Shown one piece after another: positions 34,776 to 42,963 of a DNA stretch of 64,000 nucleotides. Below the pieces are notes generated by a model. That model worked only from the letters and a program-made list of their open reading frames with translations, ran no database searches and was not told the origin of the DNA. Position 1 is the stretch's first letter; each line of letters opens with the position of its first letter. Source of the stretch: Flavobacterium soli DSM 19725. GTDB lineage: Bacteria > Bacteroidota > Bacteroidia > Flavobacteriales > Flavobacteriaceae. A program made the translations under genes and the position numbers. The stretch is taken from positions 45,307 to 109,306 of the forward strand of contig NZ_AUGO01000015.1 of the NCBI RefSeq assembly GCF_000422705.1, in the 5' to 3' direction.

Positions 34776-34861
34776 GCTCTGCGAAGTCTCTCTACTTCAA
34801 ACCAGATTATCTTTAATTTTTTTAGTTGTATTGAGTGTGAAGTCGATAGACTTCGCAGAGC
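34776..34861. repeat. 24-bp imperfect inverted repeat
   Basis: GCTCTGCGAAGTCT..ACTTCA (34776-34799) is the inverse of TGAAGT..AGACTTCGCAGAGC (34838-34861), with two mismatches and a 38-nt AT-rich loop. No reading frame lies inside. It could be a small mobile palindrome or a long RNA hairpin. Confidence 0.6.
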
Positions 34862-34952
34862 TAGGACTTTTGAAGCGGAATTATAAATCCAAGCTATCGT
34901 TTTGTAAAAGAGAACATCTATTGAATGTTTTTACACAGTTCATCTAACAGTC

Positions 34953-36167
34953 TTAAAACTGTATAGTCATCTCTTCAGTAGTTTTAATATCCGAATATTC
35001 TAAAATCAAATTAATAGGGTAAGTAATTATTCCAAAAAAATATGTTGGGGTAGTCGCATAATCATTCATTGCGACAATATCGTCTATATCTTTTCTAAAA
35101 TCGTAATAGTTTTTGAAATAAACATCTTCGATTTCATAAAATATAACTTTCTTTTTCAACGTCTTGTCTTTCTTTGAGATTGATTCTTCTGTTCTAAAAA
35201 TTGTTTCAGGATTTGGTTCATAGTCGAAATAAGTATTAAAAAGTTTGTAGTGATCGGAAAATTTTTTTGAAATTTTCTTATTCCTGTTGAAAATCAGTTT
35301 TGGACGGAGACTATCTAAGATTTTCACATTCGTTCTATATAATTCACGCAATACTTTCAAATGCTCGGGGCCATATATCTTCACAGTATCGTTATCTTCA
35401 AAACAGATTGACCTTATTGTTTTATTGCTATCATAGTCAACCTCAATCCGATAATACTTGGGTTTACCTGGATAGGATTTTATATCGTCAGTAATATGAA
35501 ATAATTCATTCATTATTGGGTCGAAATCGACCACGTTTGAATAGTTATCTTTAATAATAAGTCCTAAGGAGACAAGAAACACATTTACAAAGCAGATATT
35601 TAATAATATTGCTAAAATTGCTTTTTTAAAATTTTTAGTAAGTGCTATTGGAAGAAGAAATAATATCGAAAAAAACAGTATTGCATTTGTTAGGTTAGAA
35701 ATAAAATAGAAAGTATAGTTTTCTGTTTTTAGGAAAAGGTTTGAGAAAATTAAAATTGGGATAAAATAAAGAGTCCCAATTATATAACAATAGGAAAATA
35801 TATGCCAAAAAACAAAATATTTGTTTGTCAGTTTTAGAGTAAGAGAGTTTATTATGCAAAAAGGCATTATCAACATTAGTATGACATAAATCGCTTTATA
35901 ACCAGCTTCATAGGAAGGTGAAGAAAAACCAAAATGCACTAATAGTAAAAGAAGCGTATAAAATATTACTTTGCTCGCTTGATGAGGAAGCCCTTTTGCT
36001 ATAAATAATCTATAAAAATACTTTGGACGTGCTAAAAATAAAGGAATTTCGGCCAGCCACTCGAATACATTAGCAATCGAAATATTATCTATTATATCCT
36101 TAAGAAACTTCGGTATATCCATATCGGTGCTAAAAGGTTTGCCATAACTTACATATACCAGAAACAA
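34953..36167 (-). CDS. Polytopic membrane protein of unknown function
   Basis: The protein is 404 residues, or 389 if it starts at MDIPKFLK (36122). About five membrane segments lie between residues 85 and 235 (for example VIFYTLLLLLVHFGF, AIYVILMLIMPFCII, FFSILFLLPIAL). A C-terminal soluble region of about 165 residues is rich in Lys, Asp and Tyr. The N-terminal part (LARPKYFYRLF before the first helix) faintly recalls Yip1-type domains, but I do not assign a family. The DNA is noticeably more AT-rich than its neighbours and lies beside repeat-rich spacers, which may mean recent acquisition. No function can be given. Confidence 0.7.
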   Translation of the reverse strand: MFLVYVSYGKPFSTDMDIPKFLKDIIDNISIANVFEWLAEIPLFLARPKYFYRLFIAKGLPHQASKVIFYTLLLLLVHFGFSSPSYEAGYKAIYVILMLIMPFCIINSLTLKLTNKYFVFWHIFSYCYIIGTLYFIPILIFSNLFLKTENYTFYFISNLTNAILFFSILFLLPIALTKNFKKAILAILLNICFVNVFLVSLGLIIKDNYSNVVDFDPIMNELFHITDDIKSYPGKPKYYRIEVDYDSNKTIRSICFEDNDTVKIYGPEHLKVLRELYRTNVKILDSLRPKLIFNRNKKISKKFSDHYKLFNTYFDYEPNPETIFRTEESISKKDKTLKKKVIFYEIEDVYFKNYYDFRKDIDDIVAMNDYATTPTYFFGIITYPINLILEYSDIKTTEEMTIQF

Positions 36168-36377
36168 ACTTTCGCCTATACAGCCAAATCAAGATTGTTA
36201 TCCGATATAAAAGTTAATTTTATTTTGTACTAAAGTACTCTTTTCCATAACAATTACAAACCTACAACCCCAAAACAACCCCTCATTACGGTTTTCCGTA
36301 AAACCCATAAAAAATCCCAACAACTTCCAAAATCAAAAATCGCTATTCAAAAATCTTCAATCAAAACCAAAATCCAC

Positions 36378-36385
36378 TAAATTTG
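36378..36385 (+). promoter_or_regulatory. -7 promoter element for the oxidoreductase gene
   Basis: TAAATTTG fits TAnnTTTG, 19 nt before the ATG at 36405. Elsewhere in the 237-bp spacer a small hairpin TTACGG TTTT CCGTAA lies near 36285-36300. Confidence 0.4.
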
Positions 36386-36404
36386 TTTTTCAAAATACTC
36401 CAAA

Positions 36405-37520
36405 ATGAATCTAAGTTATTGGGAACTAAAAAACTGGTTCACAAATGTTGATTATGCCATTGTAGGCAGCGGTATCGTCGGGCTTCATACAGCTTTAAAC
36501 TTGCGTGAAAAATTCCCAGAAAGTAAGATTTTGGTGCTCGAAAAAGGAATGTTGCCACAAGGAGCCAGTACCAAAAATGCAGGTTTTGCGTGTTTTGGAA
36601 GCCTTTCGGAAATCATCGATGATTTAAAATCACATTCAGAGGAAGAAGTGATTCAGCTGATTCAAAAGCGTTGGCAAGGTTTGCAATTGCTACGAAAAAG
36701 ATTGGGCGATGCTACGATAGATTTCAAACCTTATGGCGGATATGAATTGTTTTTGCAGGAGGATGAAAGTAGTTTACAGGAATGTACTTCCAAAATGCCT
36801 TTCGTAAACGAAATCCTGAAACCACTTTTCAAGGCGGAAGTTTTTGCCAAACAAATTGACCGTTTTGGATTCCAGAACGTAAACGAATATTTGTATTACA
36901 ACCCGTTTGAAGCCCAAATCGATACGGGAAATATGATGCAGGCCTTGTTGAAAATGGCGGTTTCGCAGGATATTTTAATCTTAAACCAGCAAACCGTTAC
37001 TTCTTATCACGAGAATTCTAATGGAGTAGAAGTGGCACTTGGAGATTTTACCTTCCAAACTAAAAAACTGCTTTTTGCCACGAATGGTTTTGCAAATTCG
37101 CTGACCAACGGAGCCGTAAAACCAGCAAGAGCACAGGTTCTGATTACGAAACCTATTCCAAATCTCGACATCAAAGGAACGTTTCATCTGGACAAAGGCT
37201 ATTATTATTTCCGGAATATCGGCGACCGGATATTATTTGGCGGAGGCCGAAACCTCGATTTCGAAGGTGAAACCACAACCGAATTCGGCGAAACAGAAAT
37301 CATCCAAAACAGGTTGGAGCAATTGCTAAAAGAAGTAATTTTGCCTAACCAGGAATTCGAAATCGAACACCGTTGGAGTGGCATCATGGGAATGGGTTCG
37401 AGCAAAAAACCCATTGTGGAGCAAATCTCCGAAAATGTGTATTGTGGCGTGAGGTTAGGAGGAATGGGAGTTGCAATTGGTAGTTTGATTGGTAAGGAAT
37501 TAGCGGAATTAGTTGGATAA
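36405..37520 (+). CDS. FAD-dependent oxidoreductase, D-amino-acid oxidase (DAO) family
   Basis: The 371-residue flavoprotein has an N-terminal dinucleotide-binding fold YAIVGSGIVGLHTALNL (about 17-33), followed by ILVLEKG and the family motif QGASTKNAGFACFGS. The C-terminal region WSGIMGMGSSKKPIV and GVRLGGMGVAIGSLIGKELA closes the FAD site. Relatives oxidise amino acids or amines (glycine, sarcosine, gamma-glutamylputrescine). The substrate here cannot be told from the sequence. It has no clear operon partner; the 165-bp spacer after it contains a long inverted repeat. Confidence 0.9.
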   Translation: MNLSYWELKNWFTNVDYAIVGSGIVGLHTALNLREKFPESKILVLEKGMLPQGASTKNAGFACFGSLSEIIDDLKSHSEEEVIQLIQKRWQGLQLLRKRLGDATIDFKPYGGYELFLQEDESSLQECTSKMPFVNEILKPLFKAEVFAKQIDRFGFQNVNEYLYYNPFEAQIDTGNMMQALLKMAVSQDILILNQQTVTSYHENSNGVEVALGDFTFQTKKLLFATNGFANSLTNGAVKPARAQVLITKPIPNLDIKGTFHLDKGYYYFRNIGDRILFGGGRNLDFEGETTTEFGETEIIQNRLEQLLKEVILPNQEFEIEHRWSGIMGMGSSKKPIVEQISENVYCGVRLGGMGVAIGSLIGKELAELVG

Positions 37521-37678
37521 ATTCCAAAAAGCAATTTCCAAAAAACAAATAAGCTCCAAAACTAGAAATTTCAATTTTCGAAACCTAGAAACCGAATTTT
37601 ATGCGTTATCAAAGGATTTGAGATTTATAAAATTGAAATTTATTTGTTTTTTGGAAATTGTAGATTGGAATTTTAAAA
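37520..37678. repeat. Long palindromic spacer (21-bp perfect arms)
   Basis: CAATTTCCAAAAAACAAATA plus one further A (37532-37552) is exactly inverted at 37640-37660, and outer arms ATTCCAA / TTGGAAT extend the pairing. It separates the oxidoreductase from mtgA and resembles the AATTCCAAAT repeat near 25280. Confidence 0.7.
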
Positions 37679-37685
37679 CATATTT

Positions 37686-38363
37686 ATGATAAAAAAAATA
37701 TTCAGATTCTTGTGGAAAGCGATGCTTTACTTCTTCGTGATTTCTACTTTTTTAGTGGTGTTATTCAAATTTGTCCCAGTTCCGTTCACACCTCTGATGG
37801 GAATTCGTGCATTGGAACAAAAATCGGACGGAAAGGAAATGACCTGCAGTCATGATTGGGTTCCGTTAGAAGAAATTTCTCCAAACATTCAAAAGGCAGT
37901 AATTGCCAGTGAAGACGCCAATTTCCTCACGCATTATGGTTTCGATTTTAATGCGATTGAAAAAGCAATGGAAAACAATGAGAAAGGAAAAAGACTAAAA
38001 GGGGGAAGCACGATTTCGCAACAAACTGCAAAAAATGTCTTTCTTTGGCAAGGCAGAAGTTATATACGAAAAGGTCTTGAAGCTTATTTCACTGTTTTGA
38101 TTGAGTTGATTTGGGGAAAGGAACGGATCATGGAAGTCTATCTCAACAGCATTGAAATGGGAAGTGGCGTTTATGGCATTGAAGCCGCTGCGAATCATTG
38201 GTATGGAAAAAAAGCCGACAATTTATCCAAAAGAGAAGCGGCGGGAATTGCGGCAATACTTCCAAATCCTAGAAAATTCAAAGCGAGTAATTCCTCAGGT
38301 TATACCGAAAGACGAAAAAGCAGGATCATGAAACACATGCGTTATGTGAAACTAGAATATTGA
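37686..38363 (+). CDS. mtgA: Monofunctional biosynthetic peptidoglycan transglycosylase
   Basis: Polymerises lipid II into glycan strands at the inner membrane. The 225-residue protein has one N-terminal membrane anchor (about 10-32) and a GT51 domain. The catalytic Glu is in AVIASEDANFLTHYGFD (about 75-91), followed by KGGSTISQQTAKNVFLW, GKERIMEVYLNSIEMG (second key Glu) and YGIEAAANHWYGK. No transpeptidase domain follows, so it is the monofunctional type. The stop is 3 bp before the LpxR-like gene, so the two are cotranscribed and perhaps linked in envelope upkeep. Confidence 0.95.
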   Translation: MIKKIFRFLWKAMLYFFVISTFLVVLFKFVPVPFTPLMGIRALEQKSDGKEMTCSHDWVPLEEISPNIQKAVIASEDANFLTHYGFDFNAIEKAMENNEKGKRLKGGSTISQQTAKNVFLWQGRSYIRKGLEAYFTVLIELIWGKERIMEVYLNSIEMGSGVYGIEAAANHWYGKKADNLSKREAAGIAAILPNPRKFKASNSSGYTERRKSRIMKHMRYVKLEY

Positions 38364-38366
38364 GGT

Positions 38367-39308
38367 ATGCTGAAAAAGTCACTCCTGCTATTTTTGTTTG
38401 TGTCTTGCTATGTTTTGGCACAAAAAAAGCCAACCGAAATAGGAATTGTTTTCGATAATGACTTATATACTTCTACAGTTAACGATAAATATTATACCAA
38501 CGGGTTTGAGTTTTTTTACCGCTATCTGATTGATCATAAAAATGAAAAGGTCAATAAAAAAATTATTGAATTTCGTTTAGGACAATATATTTATAATCCC
38601 CAGACGATTCGTGCAGGTGATATTTTCAAAAACGACAGGCCATTTGCAGGTTATCTTTTTGGTGAAGCAGGGTTGAATACTTTTTATAATAACCAATCGG
38701 TTCTAAAAATCAATGGACAAATCGGGTATGTTGGTCCGAATGCTTTTGGAGAAGAAGTGCAAAGGGGTTTTCACGATGTTTTTGGATACCGAAATGTTTA
38801 TGGATGGCAGTATCAAATAAAAAATGCTTTTGCAATACAGGCAAATGTTTTTTATTCGGTGAAATTATTTCCGAAGAAAGAAAGCCAAATTGATGCACAG
38901 TTTCAAGGAGAAGCAAGTGTGGGAACTATTTTTAATTCAGTAACCGTTGGTCCTGTTTTTCGATTCAGTCTAAAAAGATTACTTCCGGTTTACAATTCCA
39001 ATTTATACGATGGCTCGCTTCGGGCAGATAAAAACTATAAGGAAGAAAGCGAATTTTATTTTTATGCTTCGCCAAAGGTCAATTATCAGGCTTATGATGC
39101 TACGATTCAAGGAAGCATGTTTAATGACAATAGTCCGGTGACTTTTCCGTTGGAACCTTTTCGGTTTAATGCAGAAGCCGGGTTGAAGTATAGAAAAAAC
39201 CATTGGAATTTATCGTATTCTTTTTTGTTTAGAGGAAGAGAAGCGAAGAATAATGTTATTGAGGATTATTTTTATGGTTCGATTGGGGTTGGGTATTTGT
39301 TAGATTAA
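38367..39308 (+). CDS. LpxR-like lipid A deacylase family outer-membrane protein
   Basis: The 313-residue protein has a signal peptide (about 1-18, ending YVLAQ) and alternating beta-barrel strands. N-terminal motifs are FDNDLYTST and DKYYTNGFEF, matching the conserved Asn-Asp and TNG residues of the LpxR/DUF2219 family, whose founding member removes the 3'-acyloxyacyl chain of lipid A. Ile-Gly-Val-Gly-Tyr near the C-terminus fits a final strand. Activity on this organism's lipid A is inferred from family only. It follows mtgA by 3 bp. Confidence 0.85.
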   Translation: MLKKSLLLFLFVSCYVLAQKKPTEIGIVFDNDLYTSTVNDKYYTNGFEFFYRYLIDHKNEKVNKKIIEFRLGQYIYNPQTIRAGDIFKNDRPFAGYLFGEAGLNTFYNNQSVLKINGQIGYVGPNAFGEEVQRGFHDVFGYRNVYGWQYQIKNAFAIQANVFYSVKLFPKKESQIDAQFQGEASVGTIFNSVTVGPVFRFSLKRLLPVYNSNLYDGSLRADKNYKEESEFYFYASPKVNYQAYDATIQGSMFNDNSPVTFPLEPFRFNAEAGLKYRKNHWNLSYSFLFRGREAKNNVIEDYFYGSIGVGYLLD

Positions 39309-39362
39309 AACCGTATGAGTTCTTTTTTTTCTTAAATTTAGGCGTCCAAAATTCTACAAATT

Positions 39363-39665
39363 ATGAGTGCAAATTACAAATATGCTACGGTTTTAGAAGC
39401 TATAAAACAATTGCGGCAAGACGGTTTTACAATTGATTTCAATATTGAAAAAAATGCTTTGGCAACAAATACCAACCATTATACCCATGATGAGTTTGAG
39501 ATTACACAAGTTTATAGGTATGAAGGCGATTCAAGTCCGGATGAAGAAGCAACCGTTTACGGAATTGAATCCAAAGACGGCTTGAAAGGAATTCTAGTTA
39601 CCTCTTATGGGATGTATACGGAATCAGCTTCGGAAGAATTACTTCAAAAATTAGCTCTAAAATAA
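39363..39665 (+). CDS. Small conserved cytoplasmic protein of unknown function
   Basis: The 100-residue acidic protein (YATVLEAIKQLRQDGFTIDFN, then EITQVYRYEGDSSPDEEATVYGIES and GILVTSYGMYTESASEELLQKL) belongs to a family widespread in Bacteroidota. I recall it sometimes being labelled phosphoribosylpyrophosphate synthetase in databases. It lacks any PRPP-binding motif and is far too short, so I do not accept that name. It has no signal peptide or membrane segment. It is followed by a strong terminator shared with the convergent prolyl oligopeptidase gene. Confidence 0.85.
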   Translation: MSANYKYATVLEAIKQLRQDGFTIDFNIEKNALATNTNHYTHDEFEITQVYRYEGDSSPDEEATVYGIESKDGLKGILVTSYGMYTESASEELLQKLALK

Positions 39666-39700
39666 AAAAGCATCCGTCAATTAAGGCGGATGCTTTTTGT
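39664..39700. terminator. Bidirectional terminator
   Basis: AAAAAGCATCCG / CGGATGCTTTTT with a ten-base loop lies between convergent stops at 39665 and 39716. Confidence 0.9.
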
Positions 39701-39715
39701 TTAAGCTTGCTTTTT

Positions 39716-41821
39716 TTAAATTTTATATGGCAATTGTTTGAATCCCATATTATAAAGCGTAAACGCTTGCATGTCTACAATTTCCTCAATAGTTTTAGAA
39801 ACCGGTTTTCCAGCTCCGTGGCCTGCATTGGTTTCAATCCTGATCAAAACTGGATTCGGACCTGTTTGCTTGTCCTGTAACTCGGCAGCAAATTTGAAAC
39901 TGTGTGCTGGAACCACACGGTCATCGTGATCGCCAGTTGTTACCAAAGTTGCAGGATATTTTACACCTGATTTCACATTATGAACGGGAGAATATCCTTT
40001 CAGGTAATCAAACATTTCTTTAGAATCTTCGGCGGTTCCATAATCATAAGCCCATCCGGCTCCAGCCGTAAAAGTATGATAACGAAGCATGTCTAAAACT
40101 CCAACCGCTGGTAAAGCTACTTTCATCAAGTCTGGTCGTTGTGTCATTACGGCACCAACCAATAAACCTCCGTTTGAACCTCCACGAATGGCTAAGAAGT
40201 CGGATGAAGTATATTTTTGAGCAATCAAGTATTCGCCAGCGGCAATGAAATCATCAAAAACATTTTGCTTTTTCAACTGTGTTCCAGCATCATGCCATTC
40301 TTTTCCGTATTCTCCACCACCACGTAAATTTGCTACAGCATAAACACCGCCTTGTTCCAACCAAACAGCATTTGAAACACTGAAAGCTGGTGTCAAGCTC
40401 ACATTAAAACCACCATAGGCATAAAGAATGGTTGGGTTTTTACCGTTGAGTTTCAATCCTTTTTTGTGGGTAATAATCATAGGAACTTTTGTCCCGTCTT
40501 TCGACGTATAAAAAACCTGCTTGCTTTCATAATCGGCAGAATTGAAATCAACTTTTGGCTTTTCATATTCTTTTGATGTTCCAGTTTTTGGATCATAGGA
40601 ATAAATAGTTCCTGGAGTGGTATAATTGGTAAACGAGTAATATAAAGTCGTTTCTTCCTTTTTACCTCCAAACCCTCCAGCCGAACCTACGCCAGGAAGT
40701 TTTACTTCACGAATTAATTTTCCGTTGTAGTCATATTGCAACACTTGCGTCACGGCATCTTTCATATATTCTGCAAAAATAAATCCACCACCTGTGTTTG
40801 CCGAAAGCACATTCTTAGTTTCTGGAATAAAATCTTTCCAGTTTTCAGGAGTTGGATTTGAAGCATCAACAGTTACAATTTTTTGGTTTGGAGCATTTTT
40901 GTTGGTAATGATATACAACTTAGAACCTACATTTTCAATGATGCTGTTGTCGGTTTCAAAATTATCTACAATCGTGACAATTTTGCTATCAGCTTTGCTC
41001 AAATCCTTGATATATAATTCATTTCCAGAAGTAGAAGTAGAAGCCGAAATAATCAAATACTTGTTGTCTTCTGTAACCCCACCACCAACATATCTTCTTT
41101 TTTCTTGGTCGCCAAAAATCACCTTATCTGATTTTTGCGACGTTCCTAATTTATGAAAATACAATTTGTGTTGATCTGTTTTTGCTGAAAGCTGACTACC
41201 TTCAGGCTTGTCGTAGCTTGAATAGTAGAAACCTTCATTTTTATACCATGAAATTCCGCTGAATTTTACATCCACGATTTCGGCTTCCAGCTTCTTCTTG
41301 GTTACAGCATCAAGAATCGTGATTTTGTTCCAATCGCTTCCTGCTTCAGAAATAGAATAGGCAACTAGAGAACCATCTTCTGTAAAGGAAACACTTGCCA
41401 ATGAAGTAGAACCATCTGCCGAAAATGTATTTGGATCAAGAAAAATTTCTTCCTTGCCATTCTTGTCTTTTCGGTATAGTACGGATTGATTTTGCAGTCC
41501 GTTATTTTTGTAATAATAGGTATAATTTCCTCTTTTAAATGGAGCTGAAATTTTCTCATAATTCCAAAGTTTCTCCATTCTTTCTTTCAATTGCTTTCTA
41601 AACGGAATTTTCTCCAGATAATTGAAAGTAACTTCGTTCTCGGCTTTTACCCATGCCGCAGTTTCGGCGGATTTATCATCTTCTAGCCAACGATACGGGT
41701 CTTGGATTGTTGTTCCAAAATAGGTGTCGTTTACTATTTTCTTTTCTGTAACAGGATATTTTAATTGTCCAAAGGATGCGATAGTTGAAGAAACCACCAT
41801 TGTTACTATTATTTTTCTCAT
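39716..41821 (-). CDS. Prolyl oligopeptidase (S9A), exported
   Basis: The 701-residue serine peptidase cleaves after proline in short peptides (family knowledge). It has an N-terminal signal-like segment ([19 protein letters not shown]) and the S9A opening [21 protein letters not shown] seven-bladed propeller region follows (about 70-410), then the hydrolase domain. The nucleophile lies in [15 protein letters not shown] (about 548-562), the Asp in [14 protein letters not shown] and the His in [25 protein letters not shown] is also diagnostic. It converges with the 100-residue protein gene and appears monocistronic. Confidence 0.96.
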   Translation of the reverse strand: MRKIIVTMVVSSTIASFGQLKYPVTEKKIVNDTYFGTTIQDPYRWLEDDKSAETAAWVKAENEVTFNYLEKIPFRKQLKERMEKLWNYEKISAPFKRGNYTYYYKNNGLQNQSVLYRKDKNGKEEIFLDPNTFSADGSTSLASVSFTEDGSLVAYSISEAGSDWNKITILDAVTKKKLEAEIVDVKFSGISWYKNEGFYYSSYDKPEGSQLSAKTDQHKLYFHKLGTSQKSDKVIFGDQEKRRYVGGGVTEDNKYLIISASTSTSGNELYIKDLSKADSKIVTIVDNFETDNSIIENVGSKLYIITNKNAPNQKIVTVDASNPTPENWKDFIPETKNVLSANTGGGFIFAEYMKDAVTQVLQYDYNGKLIREVKLPGVGSAGGFGGKKEETTLYYSFTNYTTPGTIYSYDPKTGTSKEYEKPKVDFNSADYESKQVFYTSKDGTKVPMIITHKKGLKLNGKNPTILYAYGGFNVSLTPAFSVSNAVWLEQGGVYAVANLRGGGEYGKEWHDAGTQLKKQNVFDDFIAAGEYLIAQKYTSSDFLAIRGGSNGGLLVGAVMTQRPDLMKVALPAVGVLDMLRYHTFTAGAGWAYDYGTAEDSKEMFDYLKGYSPVHNVKSGVKYPATLVTTGDHDDRVVPAHSFKFAAELQDKQTGPNPVLIRIETNAGHGAGKPVSKTIEEIVDMQAFTLYNMGFKQLPYKI

Positions 41822-41869
41822 TATTAATAAATTGGTTTCTACAAAAATAGCGAAATCTAATGTTAGGAT

Positions 41870-42229
41870 TTAGTTAAAAAGCGGAACGTATTGTCTCCAA
41901 TGCTTGTAAATCAAAATTCCAGTTAGTGTGGCTGTTACCAATGCAGGAATGACACCCGAAAAATCAAGATAAAGGTGAAAAAGTAAAATGTTTACACAAA
42001 TTGGTGCTAAAATCACGAGTGCAAAAGCTACCCATTTTTTGGCCAGCAAAAGAATACTGATTGCAATTTCTAAAAAGGCCACCACTGGAAAAACATAATC
42101 AACTTGTCCGAAAGATTCAATTAAATTACCTGCTGGAGTTGGGATAAACTCAAAAAATTTATTCAATCCCGATACTAAAAGTATAACTCCCAATAAAATT
42201 CTTACGATTTTTGTAAACATTGAATTCAT
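41870..42229 (-). CDS. DoxX-like small membrane protein
   Basis: The 119-residue protein has four membrane segments (about 5-24, 45-63, 68-88 and 93-110) and the N-terminal pattern RILLGVILLVSGLNKFF, typical of DoxX/DoxD-like proteins. Members have been linked to quinone oxidoreductases and redox balance, but many have no known role. It lies 48 bp upstream of the prolyl oligopeptidase start on the same strand, so cotranscription is possible but not certain. Confidence 0.85.
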   Translation of the reverse strand: MNSMFTKIVRILLGVILLVSGLNKFFEFIPTPAGNLIESFGQVDYVFPVVAFLEIAISILLLAKKWVAFALVILAPICVNILLFHLYLDFSGVIPALVTATLTGILIYKHWRQYVPLFN

Positions 42230-42317
42230 AGTAAATTGTTTAAAGGATTATTAATTGCATAAATTTAACAAATATTTTGTAAAATATTGATAATTAATTC
42301 TGTAAAAAATTACATTA

Positions 42318-42349
42318 ATAAAAAAAACCGTTCGCAATGGAACGGTTTT
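42318..42349 (-). terminator. Terminator of the uptake operon
   Basis: AAAACCGTTC / GAACGGTTTT with a five-base loop is followed by a T tract on the minus strand, 22 nt after the lipoprotein stop at 42372. Confidence 0.9.
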
Positions 42350-42371
42350 GAGTACAATTTAAATAAGTGTT

Positions 42372-42944
42372 TTATTCCACGGTTACAGGAAAAACAACCT
42401 GTATATCCGTTTCTCCACCAGCATTTGTGATATCTCCCGAAGCAACATTTGCTCCAGCTTTGTTTGGTTCGTGTCTTAAAATCACGGTCAAATTTCCAGA
42501 TTGTGGATTGGCAGAAGCTGTAAATTTAAATTCCAAACCAATTGGATCTCCATTCACGTCTTCGTCAGCATAAGCAAATGTTCCAGACAAGCCTCCTGTT
42601 GCACTAAAAAAGAATTGGTGCTCGTCGCCTTCTTCTTCCACTTCTAGTGAAATATTATCTACTGGATTTGTCAGTTCGTTTAATAAGGAAACCGTTCCGT
42701 TATAAGTTGTTAAAGCCGAAACGCTTCCTGTTGATGTGATTACTGGAGCATCTGGACCGTCTCCATCCAAATCCCTTGAGGTTAAAACTACGGGATTTCC
42801 GCCACCTTCAGGAGTTAGTGTTACGGTTACAGTCGTGATTACTTCTTCTTCATTTACAGGTTGACTTGAGTTGTCATCACTTGAACATGAGTTGAAAGAA
42901 AGTAAGGCGATGAAAGCGAATGGTACTAATTTAAGGGTTTTCAT
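42372..42944 (-). CDS. Putative lipoprotein at the end of the TonB-receptor operon
   Basis: The 190-residue protein has a lipoprotein signal (LVPFAFIALLSFNSC, lipobox Cys about 20) followed by SSDDNSSQPVNEEE and a beta-rich domain. Histidines are present in DEHQFFFSATGG and LRHEPNKAGANVASG. It begins 19 bp after the TonB receptor stop, so it is cotranscribed. Surface lipoproteins paired with a TonB receptor often help bind the substrate. I do not recognise the family with certainty. Confidence 0.85.
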   Translation of the reverse strand: MKTLKLVPFAFIALLSFNSCSSDDNSSQPVNEEEVITTVTVTLTPEGGGNPVVLTSRDLDGDGPDAPVITSTGSVSALTTYNGTVSLLNELTNPVDNISLEVEEEGDEHQFFFSATGGLSGTFAYADEDVNGDPIGLEFKFTASANPQSGNLTVILRHEPNKAGANVASGDITNAGGETDIQVVFPVTVE

Positions 42945-42963
42945 TTTGTGTAAATTTTAATTT

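Larger units (their letters stand above)
34444..34952. other. 509-bp non-coding stretch containing stacked palindromic elements
   Basis: No gene is supported here. The stretch holds a structured element at 34514-34650, bounded by GGGCGTG and CTCACGC, with two internal hairpins. A short related tail, AATCCCTTACGAG, lies near 34670. A 24-bp imperfect inverted repeat follows at 34776-34861. It separates the S9 peptidase start from the 3' end of an unknown membrane protein gene. Confidence 0.6.

Noticed and set aside
39363..39665. Phosphoribosylpyrophosphate synthetase as the name of the 100-residue protein
   Set aside because: It has no PRPP-binding motif and is about one third of the enzyme's length; I treat the name as a propagated database label.
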